64,000 bases of DNA from contig NC_003279.8 in assembly GCF_000002985.6 (NCBI RefSeq), positions 14,136,001-14,200,000 of the forward strand, read 5' to 3'. Shown here in pieces: positions 44,641 through 56,279 of this stretch (position 1 is the stretch's first letter; each line of letters starts with the position of its first letter). The stretch comes from Caenorhabditis elegans (lineage: Eukaryota; Nematoda; Chromadorea; Rhabditida; Rhabditidae). A model generated the notes under the pieces. The model saw only the letters and a program-made list of their open reading frames with translations. It did no database searches and was not told where the DNA came from. Made by a program: the position numbers and the translations under genes.

Positions 44641-45079
44641 ATGTTTAAAAAATGTGACGCTGTAAAAACTTGATTTTTTTGAAATTATCGCCATTAAAAA
44701 AAAAGTCTAAAATTTGGCCAGTAAACCTCAAACAACACAATTTTTTTAAGATTTCAGCAAAATTTCTTAGTTTAAAATTTCTTAGCCCAACAAGGATTTT
44801 AAGAAAACCCAGAAAAATGTTGTAAAACTAGTTTTTTTTTTCTTGGAATATTTTGAGTTTTCAAACATTTCAAAAAATAAGATTTTACCGTAATTTTTTT
44901 TAGATTTCAAGCCGAAATTTGGCCATGAAATGGTTTGACCTAAACCGAGTCTAAAAATTTTCAAATTTTTACGCCTAAAAAAGACCTAAAATAGTTTGGC
45001 CTAAACTGAGCCTAAAATAAATTTAAAAACTGGATTTTTCATATAATTTTCCAGTTTTCAAAGCAAATATTATAGTCCC

Positions 45080-45400
45080 AAAGATGGTCTAAAAAGGAAA
45101 ATGGGTAAAACAGAAGGATTTAGGAAAAAGATGGGGGTAGGAAAATCAAGGGGGGTAAAGAGAAAAGGAGAAGGAAAAGAGAATTGGGGGGTGAAGTGCC
45201 TCCTCTCTCTTCTTCTCGGGCGGTCGGTGTGAGAATGGAGGCGCCCCCTTCTTCAAAACCAGCGACTCTTTGATGTTCGCCGACACGTGCCTGCGTCTTG
45301 TCGATTTATTCATATTTCTCTCCAGCCCGCCGTCCACTCCGACTTGCTGCGCCTCCTCTCCCCGCCGCCAAAAATTGTGAAAAACCTTGAAGAAGCGGCA
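45080..45400. other. Non-repetitive GC-richer island
   Basis: A purine-rich top strand turns into 'ctcctctctcttcttctcgg', 'gcggtcggtg' and 'cgacacgtgcctgcgtcttg'. It stands out from the surrounding arrays and could be a promoter or enhancer. No exon or RNA is recognised. Confidence 0.35.
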
Positions 45401-45499
45401 CTTTTTGATGTTTTTTATTGGCGGAGATCTTCACAAATCTTTTTTTTTTCGGTCTAGAAATGAAGAAAATGATAGGGGAATTATGGGAAAGTATGCAAA

Positions 45500-46430
45500 A
45501 AACTCGGTTTTTTTTAGTTGAAAATTAGAATTCCCGCCAATCTGCAAGTACGCCCCATTGAGAAAGTATGCAAAAACCTTTTTTTTTTCGTTTAAATTTT
45601 AAGGGAACTAAATTAACCGCATTTCAAAACACCCGAAAAACTCAATTTTAAACTTAAAAATATAAAAAAAAATTCCCGCCGATCGCAAGCTGCAAGTGCG
45701 CTCTAATGAGAAAAATAGGATAATTTTGATTTTGAGGGGGTATTTGAGCACATTTTGTTATTTTTGAAAATGAAAGTTTTCTTTAAACCTAATTAACTAA
45801 AATTTAAACTCAAAAATTTGAATTTCCACTGACCGTGAGCTGCAAGTGCGCCCCATTGAGAAAATACGTAAACAATGTTTTTTCCAAGATATTTGAACTC
45901 AACTAACCATTTTTAACTAAAAGTTGTGTTTTAAAACACCTAAAAACAAAGTTTTCTTTATGAAAATTCAAATTCATGCCGACCGCACGTTGCAAGTGCG
46001 CCCCAATGAGAAAATACGCAAAAACTGAGTTTTTACTGGAATTTTCACGCATTTAGCTATTTTTTGAGCGCAAATTGTCTTAAACTTATTCGAAAAACAA
46101 GTTTTCTTTTTAAAAAATTTAAATTCTCGCGGACCGCATAATGCAAACGCGCCCCAATGAGAAAATAACTGGAAAATCGATTTTTCTTGTGATTTTCCAA
46201 CAAAACCAACAATTTAAACTGTTATATTTATTTACCAGTTTTGCTAAAACCAAAAAAGTGCAATTTCGAACTAAAAATTCAAATTCCCGCGAAATTGCTG
46301 GAAAATCACGGTTCAGCGAAAATTTAAAAGGAATCGATAGAAGTTAATGTGAAAACAAGAGAAACAAGTTTTCCTATTGAAAATTCAAATTGGTATGTTG
46401 CAAATGCGCCCCAATGAGAAAATTGCTAAA
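45500..46430. repeat. Tandem units with 'GCAAGTGCGCCCCAATGAGAAAAT', about 140-bp period
   Basis: Six copies of 'tgcaagtgcgccccaatgag' (with small variants) at about 45543, 45694, 45849, 45991, 46142 and 46400, each preceded by 'aattcaaattcccgccgacc'. The period is about 145 bp. Old tandem array between pry-1 and the PDZ gene. Confidence 0.85.
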
Positions 46431-46786
46431 TTTTCAGGTTTTCACCACCAAATTTGTTGCAGAGTGTTCCCACAACAAAAAAGCAATGAAAAGCAGTGGA
46501 GGAAAAGCTCCCAGGAATCAATTCTCCCCGAAAACCTATAAAACTCAAATGAGCCACTTTAATTCCGTCTCATTTGATATCCCTGAGACGTAGACAGCCG
46601 CTGATTTTTATTTTTTAAAAAGGTTCAGAGGGGGGTAATCATGAGAAGAACGAAAAAAATTGGCGGCAAAACACAAAAAGAAATAAAAAAAAAATCGAAA
46701 AGAGACACACAAACAAGTCTATAAACTGTACGAGAGGGAGAGAATTAGAGAAAAATAAATTTTGCAACCAAAAAAAAAAAGACAAT

Positions 46787-49643
46787 TCAGACATCCTCCC
46801 CCGAATCGGCTTTTCCCGAAATTGGTGTGCTAACAAATTTGTGACATTTCCCGTTTGGATGGGCCTCGTGGTACTTGGTCGGGTCGAATTGCGATACAAT
46901 CAGCGAGATGAAATCCTTGGCGCTCTGGAAATTCAAATTTATATAAGGCTACAAGTGCGCTCTAATGCGAAACTCACCTCATTCTCGAGCATTTCCATAA
47001 CCTCGGCGTGGGTGGTGGTGTTGGTCACGAAGGTCCCATCGATCGCCAAGATACGGTCGTTCACACGGAGCTGGAAATATGAAGTAGGGGTACTGTAGGG
47101 AGAGAGTACTGTAGGGAGAGGGATACTGTAGGGAGGGTGATGTAGGAATAGGGTACTGTTGAGAGAGGATACTGTAGGGAGTGGTACTGTAGGCAGGGGA
47201 TACTACAGGGAGAGATACTGTAGAGAGCGGTACTGTAGGAAGGGGGTACTGTAGGGAGGGGGCACTGTAGAAATGGGGTACTGTAGGGAGAAAATACCGT
47301 AGTAAAGGAGTACTGCAGGGAAGGGCACATTAGGGAAGGGGTACTGTAGGAAGGGGTACTGCAATAAGGATGAACTGCTAAAAGAATACTATAGAGGACT
47401 GGTACAGTAGGGAGGCAGTACTGTAGGTAGGGGTACTGCTGGAAGGTTACCGTAGGAAGGGTACTGTAGGCAGGGGTACTGTAGTAAAGGAGTACTGGGG
47501 AAGGGGTACTGTAGGGAGGGGTACTGTAGAAGTGGGGTACTGCAGGCAGGGGGTACTGTAGTAAGGGTGTACTGTAGAAACGGGTACTGTAGAGAGAAAT
47601 AACTGCAGTAAGGGGGTACTGTAGGGAGGGGTACTATAGGAAGGGAAAGGGTACTGTAGGAAAAGGGGTACTGTAGGAGTACTGTACCTGATCATCGTCC
47701 GCCATCGACCGCTTCAACTTCCCAGTGACCACGACCGGACGGAACTGATCACAACCTCCCTGAATAATTCCATTTCTTCAAATTTTTTGGCTTTTCGGCA
47801 CCAACCGTAATCTCGAGCCCAAGCCCCTGATTGATATGCTCTCTCATGAGAATCACGAGCCGCGGAGAGCTCTGCCAATCGTCTCCGTTCTCAAATGCAG
47901 CATCACCAAGGTCCGACGAGTTGATCCTGGAAAATTTTTTGATGCTCCAACAAGTTCCCACAGAAATCCATCACCTACCGATTGATGAGCCAAAGCGTGT
48001 TGAGACGCAACAAGCGGTTCTCCTTCTCGATCTCGTCCCACAGTTTCGATTTGACGGCCGACTCGATCGTTGCCGCGTTGCGCACCAAATCCATCATCTG
48101 TCGCATTGCTGCCAGCTCCTGTAATGAGTCTCATGGGAAAGTGTGGGGAGGGGACATGATCATGTAAAAAATGATGATGCGTAGGGGCCAAAAATCTAGA
48201 AAAAAAGTGGGGGAAATGTCATGGTGCATCGACAAAATGTTTAGGCTGAAGCTTTGGCTTGGGTTTTGGCTTAGGCTTAGGCTTAGGCGTAGGCTTAGTA
48301 TTAGGCTTAGGCTTAGGTTTAGGCTTATGCTAAAGCTTAGGCTGTGATCTAGGCTTACGCTTAGACCAAGGCTTAGGCTTAGGCTTACGCTTATGCCTAG
48401 GATTAAGCTCAGGCTTAAGCTTGGATTAAGGCTTAGGTTTGGGTGTAGGCTTTGGCTGAGGTTTAGGCTAGCAAAAAATGTGGCCAAAGTGGAAATCACC
48501 AATTTTTGGGTAACCAGAGCTACCTGAACCTCTACCCCACATGGTGCATCGACTAGGTAGAACCGTACCCTTGCGTAGAACCTGGTTGCCATGAGATGCA
48601 TGACACTCTTCTTGGACACCTCATTGATATGCTTCGCCATCCGCTCGTTACGCCGCTTCTCCACGTTGAGCTTAGCCTCCACAAGACGGTGCTCCTGGAT
48701 CCTTTCCATATTGTCACCGACTTCTTGTTTCTGAAATATTAAGCGTTGAAGTAGGCAGGTAGGCACGAAAGTGCCTGCCTGCCTAGTACTTGTAGGCACC
48801 TAGGTAGGTATAGGCAGGCAACATTCCCTCACCATATCATTGAAAATCTGCCTGGAAGTCGCGTCTCCCTGATGATTCGCGGCCAGCAACAAGTGGAACT
48901 GCTGGATGACGTCATCATGGGCTTCAGCTATGGCACGAAGCTCCACGAGCTCCTGGAGACACTCCTCACGCTCCTTGATTGCCAATTTCTTAGCGGATTC
49001 TTCACTGGCGGACAAAGTGCAAACCTGGAAAAATAGTTTGTGATAAATTAATAAATTATCGATTTTTCTCGTCATTGCCAAGTTTTCAATAACCGAGAAA
49101 AAGGAGTTTTGAAGTAACTATTGGAAACTTTTCAAATTCCCGCCACAGTTTTGTACCGGGATACCGAAAAGTCGATACATTATCGATTTTTTCTAAAATT
49201 TTTAAACTACCGCCCGACCGGGATTTTAAAGAAACTTTATACTAAACAAAATTCAAACCGTTTTTCGATATTTCGAGCCGGATAGCTAACAATTTTCACA
49301 AAAATCGATGATTTCTTACTGATTTTCAAAGCGAAATTTTTAAATTCCCGCCTGACCACGCCTACTTTTAGTCAGCGGAATATCGGAGTGTCGTTGGAGT
49401 GCGACGAAAAATCAATAATTTTTTGAATGACATTTGCCGGAAAACTGACATTTTTCCAAAAAATCAATATTTCTCCCAGAATTTTCAAATTCCCGCCCGA
49501 CCGGAAGATCATATTACCTGCGTAAAAACATTCGAAATTGCCTTCAAATGGGTAATCCAGTCGTCCTTCTCATCGGAAGCCAGCGCCTTGGACATTGCCG
49601 TATTGAAGACAGCAGTAAGACGATTGATTTGTTGACACGTCAT
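46787..49643 (-). CDS. GOPC-like coiled-coil/PDZ protein, downstream paralogue
   Basis: Eight exons: 49643-49518, 49024-48833, 48730-48569, 48118-47979, 47926-47806, 47759-47688, 47070-46978 and 46924-46787, giving 347 residues. Residues about 40-205 are heptad-rich (KEREECLQELVELRAIAEAH, ERIQEHRLVEAKLNVEKRRN) and should form a coiled coil. A PDZ domain follows: LVILMREHINQGLGLEITGG, PVVVTGKLKRSMADDDQLRV, NDRILAIDGTFVTNTTTHAE, VMEMLENE. It has the carboxylate-loop GLGLEI in place of the canonical GLGF. Three intron positions are shared with the upstream GOPC gene, so the two are duplicates. Only 217 bp separate the ATG from the upstream stop codon, within the range for worm operons; I see no clear SL2 acceptor. 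Probably a Golgi or vesicle adaptor by analogy; its own role is unknown. Confidence 0.85.
47087..47687. repeat. Intronic GGTACTGTAGGGAG minisatellite
   Basis: About 40 units of 13-18 bp around 'ggtactgtagggag' (variants aagg, caggg, gtaag) fill almost all of the 617-nt intron between PDZ exons 6 and 7. On the transcribed strand it reads CTCCCTACAGTACC, so every unit offers a CTACAG decoy 3' splice site. Confidence 0.9.
48233..48470 (+). repeat. Telomere-like TTAGGC array in PDZ gene intron 3
   Basis: About 30 degenerate TTAGGC units on the plus strand (antisense to the gene) in the intron at 48119-48568, flanked on both sides by a 'catggtgcatcgac' motif (about 48221 and 48540). The Leu/Ser-rich open frame across it is an artefact. 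Confidence 0.85.
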
Positions 49644-49860
49644 TTATTGATTTTTTTGCGGAAGAAAAATCGATAAACTCAAACAATAAAAGATTTTTAT
49701 GCAAAAAGTTGGAAAAAGCCAAAAAAAAATCCAATGAGTTGGAGGAAATGACGTGGCAATTAGGGGGAGGAGGAAAGTCACGGGAAAATATACAAAAAAA
49801 AGTTTTTTTTTTGAAAAAAAAATTAAATAAAACCCGTCAAAAAATTCCACATTTTGGAGG

Positions 49861-52800
49861 TCACGTGCTGCGTGATTCATCAGAATTGTTGGACGATCGG
49901 CTTGACGTGGGCTCTTCCATACTGTAGAGGTTGTAGCTAAAACAAAAATTTAAAAATTTGACTGGGAATTCGAATTTTCTGTTGAAATTTGGCCGAAAAT
50001 TTGAATTTCCCGTCGAAAAATTAACTAAAAGGTTGAATTTCCTATAGAAAAACGACAAAAAATTGGAATTCCCCGCCGAAAAATTCATTAAAAAGTTGAA
50101 TTTCCCCCAAAAAATAGGCTGAAAAATTGAATTTCTTGCCGAAAATAGACAGAAAATTTAGAATTTTTTGTCGCAAATTGACTAAAAATTTGAATTTCCT
50201 ATAGTAAAACGACAAAAAATTTGAATTTTCTATTGAAAAATGACCAAAATTTTGATTTTCCAGTTGAAAAATTAACTAAAAAATTAAATTTCCAGTTAAA
50301 TGTTAACTGAGAATTTGAATTTCCTCCCTAAAACTGACTTATAACTTGAATTTCTAGCTCAAAATCAATTGGAAATTTAAAAATCCCGCCTAAAATTAAC
50401 TGGCAATATGAAAATCCCGCCAAAAATTAACAGAAAATCAAAATTTCCAGCTGAAAATCGATTGAATATTTAAATTTCCCGCTAAAAACTAACTGGAAAT
50501 TCAAATTTCCCGCCGAAAAATTCCCAATAACTCACATAGATCCATCGCTGTGCTCGATCGTCACCGTCCCATCATCATCACTATCCTCATCGGGGCACAC
50601 AAAGACGAGCTCCAGGTCTAGGTCGCCTTGCTGTACCTGGAATTTGGAGGGGATGTAGGTGGAGGGCCCCTGGCAGCATCTTACCTGCCCACTCAAAATA
50701 TCCACTGCCTCCTGATGCTTGACAGTCCGAAGATCGTAGCCGTTTACTGAGAGAATCGCGTCGCCCACAAAGACCTGTCCACATCGGTCAGCAGGCTGTC
50801 CCGGCTGGATTTCAGATATCACTATGGGTAGAGCGTGTTCGGATCCTCCCTGGAAATGGATTTTAGGATCCAGTAGGATTTTTTAAGATCTTGAAGAACT
50901 AGGATCCATCCGGAGCTCCGCAAACTATCTGGAGTAGTTTTGAGCTATGCAGCAGAACTACAAAAGCAGGGGTTGTCAGAGTGTCTCATTTTAGATTGAT
51001 CTACATTGATCTACAAAAAATGCGGGAAAAGAGACGCAGACTTTTCAACTGACTGGGAGAAAAATTCCCGCATTTTTTGTAGATCAAACCGCAATGGGAC
51101 AGCCTGACACCACGTGCAAAAGTACCTCATAATCAGATGGCACATTTGGTCTTACGGGAACTGGATCAACTCTCAGATCTTACAGGATCCCGTGGATCCC
51201 CAAAGGAACAAGTCTAGTCAATGATCTACTGGCCCAAAACCATCCAAGTCCCCCCACCTACCGTAATAGAAATGCCGAGCCCTTCGTGCGGGTGTTTCGA
51301 GAGCACCACTTTCCTGCTCTTTCCCACTCCATTTCGTTTTCGGAGGCTCTTGAAGTTGTGACGAAGTGGCGCCGTTAATCCCTTCGTGTTACCCCGTCCT
51401 CTGCAAGAATGGCAAATTGTTCAAGTGGGGAGCGGCCATGGGAAACGTGACCGCCTACCTGCAAGCCCGGATCACTGTCTTGTGCCTGTGGAGGTGAATT
51501 TCGGCTTCCAGCTGGTTCCAGAGCCTGTCGTGCTCCACGCCGCGCATGTTTCGTCCCAGGAGCTGGATTTGTTGTATCCGGCCTGCGAGTTCCTGGAAGA
51601 TTAGGGTATGTAAAGCCTTGAAGCCTTAAAGCCTTAAAGCCCGATGGCCTACCTTATCCAGGTACTTTGCCGCCAGCCTGGCCCCGAAGACCTCAGTCTC
51701 CAAGGCCTGAATCGTCCGTTTTGACCGATCACACTCCTTTCTTGCAATTTCCAGCTCACAAACCGTGCTCAAACCCTGTGTAAGCTCTGATCGAAACTGT
51801 GTCAGCTGGGTCTCCAGCTTCTTCTTAATCATGTCTGACTCATGCGGCGCCGTCTTGGAATGCAGTTGGCATTGTAATGAGTGAACTTGGATCATCAACT
51901 GCTCCACTTCCTTCTCCATGCTCTGTCGAGCGGCGCGGGCTTCCACGACCTCGGCGCGCATTGTTATCATTTCCTGAAAAAATTAACAATCCAACTTTTT
52001 TCAGCAAGCCTAAACTCACCTTCTCCTGTTTACTAATTGTGTGCATCATGAACTGACACTTGTGCATCATTTGTGCAAAGCAGGCGCTCAATGACGTCAT
52101 CTTCTGCCGGCCCTCGTAGGTGATCTCAACCTGGATACGTTAGGATTTTGTGGACCTGGGCTTGATCAGGTGGCCTGAAGTTCTAAGCTCTTACCTGGTC
52201 CGAGTCGACTTCTCCTAGCAGGAGATCCAGTGAGACGAATGCTTTGTCGAAGTCTTTCTCCAATGATTCTGTCCATCCTGAGCCACCTTCCATCTGGAAA
52301 TTTTGAGGTTTTAGGGGTAATCAAGGGGAGGGCAGGGTTCCGATCAAAGTTTGGCTGAGTTGAAAGGATCAAGGATCCCGGCTAGTCATTAGAAAATTTG
52401 ACGGCTCTGGCTTATATGGCCTAGCTGAGCAAACTGTTGTGAAAAGAGCCCTGATTTGGAATAAGGAATAAGATAAGCTGATCGGACCAAAAATTCGGGC
52501 CTAAATGGGCAAATACTTGGATAAATATGATTCAGGCTAAGCTGAAAAGGGCCCGGTCCAGTCAGTTGTCGTTTCAGACTAGGCGGGAAGTTTCAAGGTA
52601 CCGGGCCTAGTTTAGCTCAACAATGATAGGCTTCATAAGTCTAGGCTAGTCAATGGGAAATCTAATTCGAATTATTGGTTTCCAAGAACGGATGGATCAA
52701 GGATCCGGGTTTAGCTAGGCTTGGTAGACTCAAACCAAGAGGATAAAAAAGCCGGGCTTGACTAGGCTTAGAACCTAGAAAGCCCAAATCACTCACCGCA

Positions 52801-52895
52801 GAAGCTTCACACTCAAAATACTCAGACTCCGGGTCCACCCTAAGCACAGTCTGGGCCTGAAGCCTGGCGCCAGAGCAAGCCGCACAATGGCTCAT
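49861..52895 (-). CDS. GOPC (PIST/CAL/FIG) orthologue, Golgi coiled-coil PDZ adaptor
   Basis: Nine exons: 52895-52797, 52293-52195, 52130-52020, 51973-51653, 51592-51459, 51400-51262, 50849-50685, 50636-50536 and 49936-49861, giving 414 residues. An N-terminal segment [20 protein letters not shown] is followed by [20 protein letters not shown] and [19 protein letters not shown], which match the conserved GOPC amino region. Next come two coiled-coil stretches (about 85-250) including [20 protein letters not shown] and [20 protein letters not shown], then the PDZ domain (about 275-360: [60 protein letters not shown]), and an acidic tail [24 protein letters not shown] proteins sit at the trans-Golgi and bind Rab/SNARE/GRIP partners and receptor C-termini to control sorting. 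NAGNAG-like choice exists at exon 8 (acceptors 6 nt apart). Confidence 0.94.
49940..50520. repeat. Intronic array of 40-45 bp 'AATTTGAATTTCCCGCCGAAAAATTAACT' units
   Basis: About 13 tandem units fill the last intron (49937-50535) of the GOPC gene. Each has 'aaatttgaatttcc' plus 'gccgaaaaattaacta'. They are diverged and no coding is present. Confidence 0.85.
50965..51115. mobile_element. MITE-like palindrome, 'TGATCTACAAAAAATGCGGG' family, copy 3
   Basis: Ends 'gatctacaaaaaatgcggga' and 'tcccgcattttttgtagatc' are inverted. It is flanked by 'gtgtctcatttta' and 'gacagcctgacaccacg'. It is located in GOPC intron 6 (50850-51261). Inside is 'agagacgcagacttttcaac', the same interior phrase as copy 2 in reverse. 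Confidence 0.8.
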
Positions 52896-52922
52896 TTTTT
52901 TAGTAAAACACTAGTTTCGGGG

Positions 52923-52950
52923 TGATGATGATGATGATGATGATGATGAT
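52923..52950. repeat. (GAT)n microsatellite before the GOPC start
   Basis: About nine GAT/ATG triplets 28-55 bp upstream of the GOPC ATG, followed by a (TG)n tract at about 52967-52985. They lie in the presumed 5' leader or core promoter. Confidence 0.85.
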
Positions 52951-53319
52951 ATGTGTGGAGAACTGGGTGTGTGTGTGTGTGTGTTTGTTGGAATAGGGTG
53001 GAAAAGAGCCGTCGGGGGACACCGGATAATCCAATTGTCGTTTTCTTCCCGTCTTTTCTAGAGAAAGGCGTCGGGGGGCTCTGTGAGGAATAAGAAGATG
53101 CCTCGCTCGTTTTTAAGAAAAAAAATGGGGTGGGAATGGTAGAGAGAGAGAGTGGAAGAGGACGAAGAAAAAGAGAGGAGGGACCCCAATTCCGGGAGCT
53201 TCATGTGTGTGTGTGTCAATGGGTATACTTTCACACCAAATCAAAAGTTTTTCGCATTTTTGTTCCCTCTTTGTTGCACAGTTGAAAAGTATACGATAAT
53301 TACTTTAACTACGAAATTG

Positions 53320-54130
53320 GGGGTTTTACTCCGACCTATGGGTGTTCTACACTGACCTATAGGTGCTAAGTAGACCTGAATGGTTTTGATCCGACCTAAT
53401 AGGGTTTTACTTTGACTTAACGGGGTTCTAGTCCGACCTAAGACTTTAGAAATCTACTCCGATCTAGGAGTTCTAGGATCTACTCTAGGCCCTTCCTTGA
53501 CCTAATGAGATTCTACTTCAACCCAAGGACGCTCTGCTCCGATCCAAAAGAACTTTACTCCGGCCCAAGATTTTAGAAATCTACTCCGATCTAATGTTTT
53601 TAGGGTCCTATTCCGATCTAACTTTTGAGGTTCTACTCCGACCTAAGACTTTAGAAATCTACTCCGATCTAGGAGCTCTAGGATCTACACCGGCCTAAAG
53701 GGAGCCTACTTTGACCTAATGAAATTTTACTTCAACCCCAAGGGGTTCTCCCTAAACCTAAAAGTTTGAGACTCTGCCCCGGCCTAAAAAACTTTACCCC
53801 GACCTGAGATTTTAGAATTCTACTCCGATCTAAGATTTCGAGATTTTACTTTGACCTAAGCGGATTCTACTCCGACCTAAAGTGATACTGTTTTGACCTA
53901 AGATTATTCTTTACCGAACTAGGGGGTTATACTCCGCAGAGTCCTTGTCCGACCTATTAGGCTTCTAGTTCGACCTATGGGGTTTCTAGTCCGGCCTGAG
54001 AATGTGGAATTTTTACTCCAACCTAAGATGAAGCTACTCCGATCTAACAAGATTTTAAGGTTTTTTTTAAAAGGAATCCACCTTCTTTGAGTTTCTACCC
54101 CTTACGACCTAACACGCTATAATTCCACTC
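53320..54130. repeat. Tandem 'CTACTCCGACCTAAG' minisatellite
   Basis: About 25 degenerate units of 25-35 bp of the type 'ttctactccgacctaagatt' and 'ttagaaatctactccgatct', with a higher-order repeat (about 53440-53480, 53565-53600, 53640-53690). There is no gene. Confidence 0.85.
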
Positions 54131-56174
54131 GACGATTTTTTGGCACTTCTATTACTAGCCGAACACTAACAAGCGGTAGTAGTTGAAAAGTATCCGATAA
54201 TTATTATCCCCGCTTCCTTTATATTGACCACTATTCATCTGAACGACTTCCTCTGCATGCTCTCTGCGCAAAGCTAATTCAATTTGGAGTCGCCTTTTTG
54301 GAATTGGTTTTTAATGGAGGAAGCTTGATTTTTCCATTTTTTCAACGTCTAATGAGTTGAAAACAAAGTGGGATTTTGGGATTTTGTGCTCATTTGAGAG
54401 CCCAAGCTTGCCTAAAAGTATGACGGGACCATCAGAAGGCTGAATTTTTTTTGTACATTATGGTAAATGGAGGCACTATCTGGTTCCGTGGGGTCATGGT
54501 GCATTGGATCATGGTATATCCTATCCTGGCTTCTAATCCCAATGCGTTTACAGTCATGTGGGCTTGAACGGGCCTAGCTGAGCTTGGACAAAGTTCCTTG
54601 ACAGTACGGGTCGACAAGCTTGACAGTCAGAAATTAGGCACTTGTGGGCTACAGGTGCTCGTAATTATTTTGAGAGTTCTGGGCTTCCGGACTTTTACTA
54701 GGCTAATCTAAGACAACTGGGCTCTAATCTTCTGGTCAAACAGTTTCCCTTTAGATTTTAAATATCTGGGCTTCTCTACGGTCCCTTTTTATTAGAGCCA
54801 CAAGCTTACGGGACTTCACTACAAGCCTAGTTAAATTCCAAAGAATATCTGGAACAAAATTCAGCATTCTGGAGCCCGTCGGGCTTGAAATATAATTTTG
54901 AAACTTAAAAATAAACTTACATTTGAAATGAAAAGCTCTAAAAATTGAGTATAAGAATAACCGGGCCATGTCGGTGAGCCACTCTGAGAATAACCACCAT
55001 CCTGGAACATAGTCTCCACTCGAAACTGAGCTTATGAGCAGAGTCGAAAAAGCGGATCAAGAAGTAAGATGAGCCCCCCCCCTTGGCTTGAGCCATGTGA
55101 GAAAGGCTAGAGACACAGAAAGAGAGAGAGGTTCGCCAAATCACATTGTCTCCGTGTACGGGGTGCGCCGAAAATTATGTTAAGGAGTCGAAGCAGCGGT
55201 GGCGGGGGGAGCGGGAGAGGAAATGTGAAACGCAAAAGTTCCGTTTCGGCTAAACGTGATGATGGCTGAAGATCATCTTCTTCTTTTTTTTTCAACAAGA
55301 CCATAATTGAAGTTTTCTAGATGTCTTATATTTCGGCTCAATTTGCAAGTTTCAAAAAATACTTTGTTAGTTGTCAGCTGCCTGATAAAACAAAAGACAT
55401 CAGTGATATATGCACCATGTCTTAAAACAAGGTATTTTGTAAAGTTTTTCAAAAAGCTAAACAGATAAAAGCTTCAAACAGGGACAGCCTTCAATGCATC
55501 ATGTCCAAAAGTTTTTGCTCATCTTTGATAGCTCATTTGATAGCTCATACATAGATTAACATACATAGATACATAGATTAAAAAATTTTAACACCAAAAA
55601 TGTAGAAAACTTCTACATAAACTGTTAGGTGCTCCTATGCACACAAGATGTCTTATCCATAGTTTGATCTATTTCCCGCTCGCTCGGCGGTTGTCCTCCC
55701 CCTCACTGAGTTACGAAAAATGGTTTTTTTGTTCAAATTGTTAAAAATAATTTTACAACGAATATTTATGTTTTTTTTTTTAATTGAAAGTGTTATAAAT
55801 TAATTAAATATATAAAGAGTATAGGTTCAGCACTGAATAAATATTGATCACATGTTTTTTTTACAATTTTTGCATGTATAAATCCAAAAATTTATAAAAA
55901 TCAAATTCCGAAGTATGGTGACCTAGTCTCTGCTTATGGTGCATCGACACCAAATCAACTGACTTTGACAGTCGATATCTCGGCTAATTTTGGTGCTATC
56001 AAAAATTCGTCAACTGACAAAAAAATTGATTTTCGGTTTTTCTATGATTCTGTAGTTTAAAATTTTTAAATATCGTACAAACAAGCTGAGAAAAACCCTG
56101 TCTAAGTTGATTTCCTAGTTTTAAGAAAATTCTATATCACAATTATTCAATTCTAGACAGAAACAAGTCTAGGT
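54131..56174. other. Gene-less stretch, mixed
   Basis: No coding exon is recognised. The phrase 'gctcctatgcacacaagatg' and 'tatccatagtttgatctatt' (55630-55680) also occurs, diverged, at 20825-20875 and in the mirrored left arm at about 16610, so a dispersed repeat lies there. One 'atggtgcatcgac' copy is near 55937. Confidence 0.5.
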
Positions 56175-56272
56175 GCTTAGCCTGAGCCTAAACCTAAATG
56201 TAAGCCTGACCCTAAGCCTAAGCCTAAGCCTAAGCCTAAGCCTAAGACTAAGTCTAAGCCTAAGCCTACTCG
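56175..56272 (-). repeat. Telomere-like TTAGGC array, intergenic
   Basis: About 14 GCCTAA units on the plus strand, followed directly by the GGCAGGAAGTTGCC repeat. Confidence 0.85.
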
Positions 56273-56279
56273 GCATTCA

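Noticed and set aside
53320..54130. Regular spacing suggesting a CRISPR-like array
   Set aside because: Units are diverged minisatellite copies without unique spacers, and the genome is eukaryotic.
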